This document shows, piece after piece, positions 1-4,782 of a stretch of 6,224 nucleotides of DNA; position 1 is the stretch's first letter, and the number at the start of each line of letters is the position of its first letter. Where the stretch lies: the NCBI GenBank assembly GCA_016903675.1, contig JADQBA010000280.1, positions 1 to 6,224 on the forward strand, read 5' to 3'. Origin of the DNA: Stigonema ocellatum SAG 48.90 = DSM 106950 (lineage in GTDB: Bacteria; Cyanobacteriota; Cyanobacteriia; Cyanobacteriales; Nostocaceae). The notes under the pieces are model-generated. The model did not search any database. It had not been told where the DNA came from and worked only from the letters and a program-made list of their open reading frames with translations. Both the position numbers and the translations under genes were made by a program.

Positions 1-1
1 A

Positions 2-295
2 GGGTATAAAAGATTTCCCTGTTTAATTGTCGAAGTTTTATCTAACTCTACTGAAGCCTTTGATCGGGGGGACAAATTCGCCGATTACCAAACTTTAGAA
101 AGCCTCAAAGAGTACGTTTTAATTAACACCAAACGTCAGCGAGTCGAATGTTTCCGCCGTAATGATGAAGGGCTATGGGTTTTGCAATCTTACACAACAG
201 AAAATAAATCATTTCGATTATACAGTATTAATTTTGAAGTCACAATAGCCGAGCTTTACGAAGATGTCGTTTACGAGCAGCAATTACCATTATGA
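2..295 (+). CDS. Uma2 family (DUF820) PD-(D/E)XK nuclease-like protein, C-terminal part
   Basis: The reading frame is already open at the left edge and gives 97 residues before a TGA, so the N-terminal half lies outside the window. The visible part carries the Uma2 core: FPCLIVEVLSNSTEAFDRGD, then KFADYQTLESLKEYVLI, then a beta-rich tail. In this family the P-D-L-(I/V)-V-E-V strand and the following DRGDK segment belong to a restriction-endonuclease-like fold. Here the usual Asp after Pro is Cys (residue 7 of the fragment), while the Glu of VEV (residue 11) and the Lys of DRGDK are kept, so catalytic competence cannot be judged. Uma2 genes are present in many copies in filamentous cyanobacteria and their physiological role is mostly unknown. 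No sign of a functional tie to the downstream genes; a repeat-filled gap of 234 bp separates them. Confidence 0.82.
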   Translation, partial: GYKRFPCLIVEVLSNSTEAFDRGDKFADYQTLESLKEYVLINTKRQRVECFRRNDEGLWVLQSYTTENKSFRLYSINFEVTIAELYEDVVYEQQLPL

Positions 296-313
296 AGATT
301 ATTAGATGCTCAA

Positions 314-409
314 TAGACATAGTCGTGGAAATCATGTAGGGGCGCAAGGCCGAAGCGCCCCAAAAGCGGATTTCAGGTAATGCATAATTAATTTTCACGA
401 CTATGTCTA
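314..409. repeat. MITE-like element with 19-bp terminal inverted repeats
   Basis: The arms at 314-332 (TAGACATAGTCGTGGAAAT) and 391-409 are reverse complements with one mismatch. Between them is a second inverted repeat, GGGGCGC (339-345) and GCGCCCC (355-361). The whole 96-bp unit would fold into a long cruciform. No coding capacity is seen. Size and architecture fit a non-autonomous transposable element or a REP-type palindrome. No target-site duplication is evident, so mobility is an inference. The inner part is related to the repeat at 5805-5860. Confidence 0.6.
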
Positions 410-421
410 ATCAAATCCAGT

Positions 422-445
422 AGAGACAAGGGTTATCGCGTCTCT
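422..445. repeat. Short inverted repeat AGAGAC...GTCTCT
   Basis: AGAGAC (422-427) and GTCTCT (440-445) form a 6-bp stem with a 12-nt loop. This resembles the abundant GTAGAGAC/GTCTCTAC palindromes of cyanobacterial intergenic DNA. It sits about 85 bp upstream of the WYL gene and could lie in its 5' leader, but no operator role is shown. Confidence 0.35.
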
Positions 446-529
446 TCACCCTGATGATGGATGGTGGAAATAGCGTTGTCCACCTGCTGCTAATCTGGAG
501 ACATACAGCCACAAGCAGTAGGACACACT

Positions 530-2053
530 ATGAAGAGAGAAGTTTTCAACTATCCTCCCACTGTGGAAGTCTTAAAGTTGTTAACACCAGGTTCTCTAAA
601 ACAAAACTTAGGAAAAGCGGTAAGACTATGGGTTATATTACGTTCGCTCTACGGAGATGATGGTGATGAAGTTAAATTAGCATTAGAAGAAGAGTTTGCT
701 TTTCTGCAATGGCGCAATTTATTTTTTATAGATGCGACAAAGCATCATGTACGCGATAAAGCTCCAAGTTTACACCATAAAGAATGTCACTGTGCCACAA
801 AATTAACTGACTGGTTATTTACATCAAATTTGAGTGTTGAAAAAAGTCAATGGTGTCAGTCATTCCAGAAATATTATTCTATTCAAGATGATGAATTAGA
901 AAATTTACTATTGACTGGCATGATTAATAATTCTCTCAAAAATAGTAAACAAGATAACAACTCAGTTGATAATATCACTAGCCAAAAATCTCACAGCTTT
1001 TCTAAATCCTTATCTGATGGGCGTTTATTTGCTGTCATCAGTCGGAACTTCAAAGACCATGATTTTCAATCATTAGTAAATCTCGGCTGGTTAAAGATAA
1101 AAAAAGTCAATAACCAAGATACATATTTGAAAGTAGATAAATTCCCTGAATTTTTTCTGGCCCGTCTGCAAGATGCAGAAACCCAATCAGAACAATTTAC
1201 AAATGAAGAATTATCTGCTTTCAATAATTCATTATCATCACCAATTAATGGTATTCAGAGATTTTTTATACATACAGAATATATAGTTCATCCCCAGCTA
1301 TATAATCGTGTGGAATTACTGCAAAAACAGTTAAAAAATATTTGGACACAAGATAAAGTACCATTGGTACAATTGACCTATCAGAGTGCGAAACTATATC
1401 AAGATACTGTCGATTGTATTGTTTATCCAGTGTGTATTTACTACTACCAACGTGCCCTTTATTTATTTGCTTACGGTCAAACCCCGCAGCAAAATAGCAA
1501 AAATAGTTGGAGTAAAATTGATTGGTATGATTATCGACTCGACCGAATTCTCAAATTAGATGAACTACCAAAAGATTTAGAGAATGTCAATATTCCCAAA
1601 CATTTTGTAGATAAATGTCAGGGTAAATATCCACCAAGTCCTGATGATATTAAAGACAAAATGTCCGCAGCTTGGGGATTTGATATTTACAAACCGCAGG
1701 AATTACTTGTGTTGAGGTTTGACCAATATTTTTATAGCAATTATATCCGGGGGACTGAACGGGATGAAATGTTTACAAAAATCTCCCGTCAACAAGTTGA
1801 AAAACTCGTCAAGGCTTACACACCCGCAGCATCAACAGCACAAAAAAATCTGCTTTTAACAGTACAATCTCGTTCAGCTAGCGATATTTACTGCAAAATC
1901 GATTATCGCGCCAAGGATAATAATATCGTGATGCGTTTGCGGGCTTGGGGACCGAATGTTGAAGTGATTTTACCTTTACACTTTCGGCAAGATATCAAAA
2001 AAGATATGGAAGCTACTTACAAGCTTTATATGGGACTCCTAAATGATTTGTGA
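530..2053 (+). CDS. WYL-domain protein, TIGR03985-like CRISPR-associated regulator
   Basis: This 507-residue protein is recognised by pattern as a cyanobacterial CRISPR-associated WYL protein. An N-terminal helical segment (about 25-75) may be a winged-helix-like DNA-binding region, followed by a polar low-complexity stretch (about 133-160). The WYL core spans about 278-345: VPLVQLTYQSAK, then VYPVCIYYYQRALYLFAYG (Pro300, Tyr311-Leu312), then YDYRLDRILKL with Arg336, Asp338 and Arg339, matching the usual Y-x-s, v-x-P, w/yYL and R-x-D-R-I positions. Residues about 390-507 resemble a C-terminal WCX-like extension. WYL domains are thought to sense nucleotide ligands, and a related protein in Synechocystis 6803 (Sll7009) has been reported as a repressor of a type I-D CRISPR locus. 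Here it probably acts as a cytoplasmic transcription regulator; the target is not visible. The ATG at 530 has AGGA at 520-523, a good ribosome-binding spacing. No cysteine-rich metal motif is clear. Family name confidence is good, function moderate. Confidence 0.75.
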   Translation: MKREVFNYPPTVEVLKLLTPGSLKQNLGKAVRLWVILRSLYGDDGDEVKLALEEEFAFLQWRNLFFIDATKHHVRDKAPSLHHKECHCATKLTDWLFTSNLSVEKSQWCQSFQKYYSIQDDELENLLLTGMINNSLKNSKQDNNSVDNITSQKSHSFSKSLSDGRLFAVISRNFKDHDFQSLVNLGWLKIKKVNNQDTYLKVDKFPEFFLARLQDAETQSEQFTNEELSAFNNSLSSPINGIQRFFIHTEYIVHPQLYNRVELLQKQLKNIWTQDKVPLVQLTYQSAKLYQDTVDCIVYPVCIYYYQRALYLFAYGQTPQQNSKNSWSKIDWYDYRLDRILKLDELPKDLENVNIPKHFVDKCQGKYPPSPDDIKDKMSAAWGFDIYKPQELLVLRFDQYFYSNYIRGTERDEMFTKISRQQVEKLVKAYTPAASTAQKNLLLTVQSRSASDIYCKIDYRAKDNNIVMRLRAWGPNVEVILPLHFRQDIKKDMEATYKLYMGLLNDL

Positions 2054-2059
2054 ACACAG

Positions 2060-2092
2060 AGAAACCCGGTTTCTTGAAGAAACCGGGTTTCT
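2060..2092. terminator. Perfect 16-bp hairpin after the WYL gene (possible terminator, dispersed repeat)
   Basis: AGAAACCCGGTTTCTT (2060-2075) and its exact reverse complement (2077-2092) are separated by one base and begin 7 bases after the WYL stop codon. The stem is strong but there is no following T-run, so it may terminate weakly, protect the 3' end of the mRNA, or just be a repeat. The same sequence family recurs at 3089-3103 and at 6195-6224, which favours a mobile or REP-like origin. Confidence 0.55.
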
Positions 2093-2106
2093 GAAGAATA
2101 GTCAAT

Positions 2107-2133
2107 TTGGAATTCAAATAGGATTGCTATACA
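2107..2133 (+). promoter_or_regulatory. Possible sigma-70-type promoter for the HD gene
   Basis: TTGGAA (2107-2112) and an extended -10 TGCTATACA (2125-2133) lie upstream of the ATG at 2152 and downstream of the hairpin. Each hexamer matches consensus at 4 of 6 positions and the spacing of 15 is short. This would allow the HD gene to be transcribed separately from the WYL gene. It is a weak call from sequence alone. Confidence 0.25.
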
Positions 2134-2151
2134 TAACTACGGAATAACACT

Positions 2152-2733
2152 ATGAACTTGAACACAACAGAAACACCAAAATTAAACCATCGTTTTGAAC
2201 AAGCTTTAGTTTATGCAAATAGATTGCACCGCAAACAAACTAGAAAAGGAGGTGACATACCTTATGTTAGTCACCTATTAAGTGTAGCAGCACTGGTATT
2301 AGAAGATGGTGGTGATGAAGATGAGGCTATAGCTGCATTATTACATGATGCGGTGGAAGACCAGGGGGGAACAGCAACCCGCGAAGTGATTTTAAATATG
2401 TTTGGTACAAGAGTTATGGAAATAGTTGATGGTTGTACCGATGCAGATACTATACCAAAACCGCCTTGGCTAGAACGCAAGCAGCAATATATTGAAAAAA
2501 TACGTCATGCTTCAGCTTCAGTTCGCAGGGTAGCGCTAGCGGATAAATTACATAATGCGCGTAGTATTTTGAGAGATTTATCAAGAATTGGGGAAGCAAC
2601 TTGGGAAAAGTTTAAAGGCGGTAAGGAAGGTACGTTATGGTATTACCGCACTCTATTGGAAGTCTTTTTAGAAACTGAGGTTAATTCCTGGTTGGTACAG
2701 GAATTAAATCGCATTGTTAGTGAGTTTAAGTAG
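2152..2733 (+). CDS. HD-domain hydrolase of RelA/SpoT type (small alarmone hydrolase-like)
   Basis: A 193-residue single-domain protein that matches the hydrolase half of RelA/SpoT. Visible motifs, in order: the R-K-G-G-D-I-P-Y-V-S-H segment (Arg31, His41), the AALLHDAVED signature (His65, Asp66, Glu69, Asp70), and ALADKLHNAR with Asp131 and Asn135. These correspond to the R-H-HD-ED-D-N set that binds Mn2+ and hydrolyses the 3'-pyrophosphate of (p)ppGpp in SpoT. There is no synthetase, TGS or ACT domain. The length is close to that of MESH1-type stand-alone hydrolases, so the likely activity is degradation of (p)ppGpp or a related nucleotide (MESH1 also acts on NADPH). It is cytoplasmic, with no signal or membrane segment. 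The ATG at 2152 has only a weak GGA upstream (2141-2143). It lies 98 bp after the WYL gene with a hairpin between, so an operon is uncertain. The substrate cannot be fixed from sequence. Confidence 0.82.
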   Translation: MNLNTTETPKLNHRFEQALVYANRLHRKQTRKGGDIPYVSHLLSVAALVLEDGGDEDEAIAALLHDAVEDQGGTATREVILNMFGTRVMEIVDGCTDADTIPKPPWLERKQQYIEKIRHASASVRRVALADKLHNARSILRDLSRIGEATWEKFKGGKEGTLWYYRTLLEVFLETEVNSWLVQELNRIVSEFK

Positions 2734-2764
2734 CAATACTTGTCGGTTAACGATAGTTGAGGTG

Positions 2765-2831
2765 CCAATACGGTTCGGTTAAGCCAAAAACTTACGTTCA
2801 CGTAGGTTGGGTTGAGGTACGAAACCCAACA
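2765..2831 (+). repeat. Composite dispersed repeat, copy 1
   Basis: CCAATACGGTTCGGTTAA (2765-2782) is followed by GTAGGTTGGGTTGAGG at 2802-2817 and CGAAACCCAACA at 2820-2831. Both modules reappear inverted at 3020-3078. Within the second module GTTGGGTT and AACCCAAC-type arms are partly self-complementary. Families like this are common in Nostocales intergenic DNA. Confidence 0.6.
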
Positions 2832-2913
2832 TTTATCAAACAGAACACATGCGTCAGTCGTCAGAATTCAGTTGGGTATTCTGTATGACTGGCGGATGAG
2901 TAAGTGGGTTTAA

Positions 2914-2970
2914 GACCCCCGCTAAATCTTTGATTTAGCGGTCTACAATTAGTGGGGGTTTGAATCCCCC
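2914..2970. repeat. Double hairpin repeat (CCGCTAAATC stem and GGGGG/CCCCC stem)
   Basis: CCGCTAAATC (2919-2928) and GATTTAGCGG (2932-2941) form a perfect 10-bp stem with a 3-nt loop. Immediately after it, GGGGG (2954-2958) and CCCCC (2966-2970) enclose the 7-nt loop TTTGAAT. The pair looks like a structured palindromic repeat. The second stem resembles a tRNA T-arm by chance, but the rest is not a tRNA. Confidence 0.5.
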
Positions 2971-3019
2971 TATTCGGGAATTCTGAGTTCTGAATTCTGA
3001 ATTCTTCTTCAACAGCATT

Positions 3020-3078
3020 TGTTGGGTTTCGCAAAGCCTCAACCCAACCTACAATTATCGTTAACTGAACCGTATTGG
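3020..3078 (-). repeat. Composite dispersed repeat, copy 2 (inverted)
   Basis: On the minus strand this reads CCAATACGGTTCAGTTAA, a short spacer, GTAGGTTGGGTTGAGG and then CGAAACCCAACA, in the same order as copy 1 at 2765-2831. The first module has one mismatch to copy 1. The spacer between modules is shorter here. The two copies face each other across about 190 bp. Confidence 0.6.
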
Positions 3079-3088
3079 TTGAGGTGCC

Positions 3089-3103
3089 AGAAACCGGGTT
3101 TCT
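3089..3103. repeat. AGAAACCGGGTTTCT palindrome
   Basis: A 7-bp-arm palindrome centred on one G, identical to the right arm of the hairpin at 2060-2092. It is directly joined to the end of composite repeat copy 2, which shows how the repeat families are stacked here. Confidence 0.5.
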
Positions 3104-3120
3104 TGTTTTCTTATTTTCGC

Positions 3121-3239
3121 TTAACTGACATCTTGCACCTTCTCAATAAGGGTTGGTGGGCAGTGCCCACCCTACGCAATAATAAGGGTTTTAGGCTGCT
3201 TTTTTTGCAATAAGATGATGATGCAAGATATGAGTTAAC
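3121..3239. repeat. Inverted pair of TTAACTGACATCTTGCACC-type repeats around a GGTGGGCA palindrome
   Basis: TTAACTGACATCTTGCACC (3121-3139) has an imperfect inverted partner at 3220-3238, matching at about 16 of 19 positions. Between them lies GGTGGGCAGTGCCCACC (3155-3171), an 8-bp-arm palindrome followed by CTAC. The roughly 119-bp arrangement is MITE-like. Related ATCTTGCACC motifs occur at 3332-3341 and, inverted, around 3476-3486. Confidence 0.45.
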
Positions 3240-3278
3240 GGAGCAATATTACCACCAATCCTTCCACAAGGGAGATAG

Positions 3279-3308
3279 GTAGGTTGGGTTGAGGAACGAA
3301 ACCCAACA
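3279..3308 (+). repeat. GTAGGTTGGGTTGAGG/CGAAACCCAACA repeat, copy 3
   Basis: Matches the second module of the composite repeat at 2802-2831 with one base difference (GAGGAACG against GAGGTACG). It is in the same orientation as copy 1 but lacks the CCAATACGG module. It is enclosed by TGCAAGATAT (3222-3231) and its reverse complement (3330-3339). Confidence 0.55.
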
Positions 3309-3408
3309 TTTTTCGCGGTTTGTTGGCTTATATCTTGCACCTCTAAGTAGAAACTACAAATAACCAAATAAGAAGTCATAAAATTGACAGTTGTTTCACA
3401 ACTCCCAA

Positions 3409-3463
3409 AAGTCCTCTTTCAGAGGACTTATGCTACTCGCGCCTGGGACTTCAAGTCCCAGGC
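3409..3463. repeat. Two adjacent strong hairpins upstream of the RT gene
   Basis: AAGTCCTCT (3409-3417) pairs with AGAGGACTT (3421-3429) over a 3-nt loop. GCCTGGGACTT (3441-3451) pairs with AAGTCCCAGGC (3453-3463) over a single central base. Both stems are perfect. They probably form one structured intergenic repeat; if transcribed in the RT leader they could affect expression, but nothing shows this. Confidence 0.5.
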
Positions 3464-3574
3464 GGATGTGGGTGCAGTGCAAGATGTGAATTGGGTAACG
3501 CATTGCCTCAAACGCCAGTCGCCTACAGAGGGAAACCAAGAGTGCAGCGCTGGTTCCCCAACCTACGATTCTCC

Positions 3575-3592
3575 TTAACTGAACTGTATTGG
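3575..3592 (-). repeat. CCAATACAGTTCAGTTAA repeat, copy 3
   Basis: Reads TTAACTGAACTGTATTGG on the + strand, 17 of 18 identical to 3061-3078. A partial CCCAACCTAC module (3557-3566) lies just before it, in the same order as in copy 2. The copy ends only 40 bp before the RT start codon, directly next to a possible -10 box. Confidence 0.55.
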
Positions 3593-3594
3593 AA

Positions 3595-3600
3595 TATAAA
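3595..3600 (+). promoter_or_regulatory. Possible -10 box (TATAAA) for the RT-Cas1 gene
   Basis: TATAAA at 3595-3600 matches the sigma-70 -10 consensus at 5 of 6 positions and would give a leader of about 25 nt before the ATG at 3632. No convincing -35 hexamer is seen at the proper distance, where the DNA belongs to the repeat at 3575-3592. Weak call. Confidence 0.25.
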
Positions 3601-3631
3601 CTACCTCGTGAAAATAGGATCGCGAATTATT

Positions 3632-4600
3632 ATGATTGATATTTCTAGCAAATTTCTCGATATCAATAATTTTCAACGTGCTTGGCAAAAGGTCGCCGAC
3701 AATCGCGGTTGTGCAGGAGTAGATGGAGAAACAATTGATAGCTTTGCTCGCAATCAAACTGTTAATATTTATCAATTACTAAATGCTGTGGCTAATGGTA
3801 GTTATCAAACTCTCCCTTGCAAGCAGGTGATTATTCCTAAAAAAAACGGCACCCAAAGAGAGTTGAAAATACCAACAGTCAGGGACAGAATTGTCCAGCA
3901 GGCTTTATTAAATGTGCTATATCCGTTAATGGAGGAGAAATTTTCACCTGTAAGTTTTGCTTATCGCCCCAATTTATCTTATATCAATGCAGTGGAGAAA
4001 ATTGCTGATTGGCGAGACATGGGTTATTTTTGGGTGTTAGATGCAGATATTGTCAAATTTTTTGATAATATCGACCATTATAGGTTATTACAAGAGGTAA
4101 GATCACATATAGATAATGTGGGAATTTTATGTTTGATAAAATCTTGGATATCGGTTGGGGTCTTAACACAGGAAGGATTAATTTTACCCCTAAAGGGTAT
4201 ACCTCAAGGTGCAGTCATTTCTCCAATTTTGGCGAATATTTATCTACATGAGTTTGATGAGTTAGTGAGTGCAACTGATTTAAAACTGGTGCGTTATGCA
4301 GATGATTTCCTGGTTTTATCGTGCAGTCAAGAACGGATTTTAGAAGCAAAGTTAGAAATTATCAATCTGTTAGATTCAATGGGATTGATGCTGAATACTG
4401 AGAAAACCCAAATTACTAATTTTGAGCGTGGTTTTCGGTTTTTAGGTCATGGTTTTTTAGAAAATGCAATTTTTCCTGTAGACGCAAATCAAGTTAAGTT
4501 GAAGTCTGGAATAGAGGATAAGCAAGGAAAAAAACAAGGTAAAAATTCTGGTAAAAAAAAAGTCCAGAAGAACCTCTATCCTACAAGGAGACAGGCTTAG
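3632..4600 (+). CDS. CRISPR-associated reverse transcriptase (group II intron-like), RT part of a frameshifted RT-Cas1
   Basis: The 322-residue product is a group-II-intron-type reverse transcriptase. Motifs in order: GCAGVDGETI (RT0 region), YQTLPCKQVIIPKKNGTQRE and the IPTVRDRIVQQALL segment (RT1), FSPVSFAYRPN (RT2), LDADIVKFFDNIDH with catalytic Asp139 (RT3), GIPQGAVISPILANIYLHEFD from 189 (RT4), YADD at 222-225 with the two catalytic Asp (RT5), LNTEKTQI (RT6) and FRFLGHGF (RT7). All three catalytic aspartates are present. There is no maturase X/DNA-binding or endonuclease domain; the chain ends in a lysine-rich tail that reaches nine A, then 12 residues to TAG. In CRISPR loci such RTs join Cas1 to acquire spacers from RNA. 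Translation could also start at GTG 3608; ATG 3632 is preferred for its AGGA at 3616-3619. No cas6 domain precedes it. Confidence 0.88.
   Translation: MIDISSKFLDINNFQRAWQKVADNRGCAGVDGETIDSFARNQTVNIYQLLNAVANGSYQTLPCKQVIIPKKNGTQRELKIPTVRDRIVQQALLNVLYPLMEEKFSPVSFAYRPNLSYINAVEKIADWRDMGYFWVLDADIVKFFDNIDHYRLLQEVRSHIDNVGILCLIKSWISVGVLTQEGLILPLKGIPQGAVISPILANIYLHEFDELVSATDLKLVRYADDFLVLSCSQERILEAKLEIINLLDSMGLMLNTEKTQITNFERGFRFLGHGFLENAIFPVDANQVKLKSGIEDKQGKKQGKNSGKKKVQKNLYPTRRQA
4553..4561 (+). promoter_or_regulatory. Nine-A slippery run: -1 frameshift site between RT and Cas1
   Basis: In the RT frame the codons are GGT AAA AAA AAA GTC. The last seven bases form A_AAA_AAA, on which both the P-site and A-site lysine tRNAs can re-pair perfectly after a -1 move; the next codon is then AGT in the Cas1 frame. 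RNA-polymerase slippage adding one A gives the same protein. Runs of nine A are within the range known to slip in bacteria. An AAGG at 4536-4539 could act as a weak upstream Shine-Dalgarno-like stimulator. No hairpin lies 5-9 nt downstream; the nearest stem, CCTCCTT/AAGGAGG (4606-4612 with 4624-4630), is about 44 nt away. Confidence 0.6.
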
Positions 4601-4782
4601 AAACTCCTCCTTTACTGGAAGGGAAGGAGGTTGGAGACTTAGGTGAGGAGAAGGACGCAGATGGAAGAAATATTGCTTATTTACATCAACCCTTCCTTGC
4701 TGAAGTAGAGACAGAACTACCTCTCGAAAACGAAGAGAATGAGGATAATAGCCCTTTTCAAAAAAATATCTTTAATGAAGAA

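Larger units (their letters stand above)
2734..3631. other. Non-coding repeat mosaic between the HD gene and the RT-Cas1 locus
   Basis: About 900 bp with no convincing gene on either strand: the open frames are short, have no recognisable motifs, and run through palindromes. The stretch is built from several dispersed repeat families described separately, in both orientations, plus AATTCTGA-type direct repeats (about 2978-3004). No CRISPR repeat-spacer pattern, tRNA or transposase remnant was found. It looks like a landing area for small mobile palindromes. Confidence 0.7.

Noticed and set aside
2245..2266. A full anti-Shine-Dalgarno match (AAAGGAGGTGA) followed by ATG at 2264 inside the HD gene
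   Set aside because: The ATG opens a frame of only five codons, and the bases encode the conserved KGGDIPY segment of the hydrolase, so the match is most likely incidental.
2271..2480. A minus-strand gene opposite the HD hydrolase
   Set aside because: It is the antisense shadow of the HD gene, with a low-complexity serine-rich product and no motif.
2914..2975. A tRNA gene, because GGGGG-TTTGAAT-CCCCC resembles a T-arm
   Set aside because: The loop has TTTGAAT instead of TTCGAAT, the other stem is a 10-bp hairpin with a 3-nt loop instead of an anticodon arm, and there is no acceptor stem or D-arm.
3019..3213. Small protein frames in the repeat mosaic (3019-3213 and 3384-3578 on +, 3191-3379 on -)
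   Set aside because: They run through inverted repeats, show no domain-like composition and lack good ribosome-binding sites.
3491..3631. An N-terminal extension of the RT from ATG 3491
   Set aside because: The 47 extra residues are translated from repeat DNA (including 3575-3592) and contain no RT-related motif; the RT N-terminus fits ATG 3632.
4606..4630. The CCTCCTT/AAGGAGG stem as a frameshift-stimulating hairpin
   Set aside because: It begins about 44 nt after the A run and lies beyond the RT stop codon; known stimulatory structures sit within about 10 nt of the slip site.
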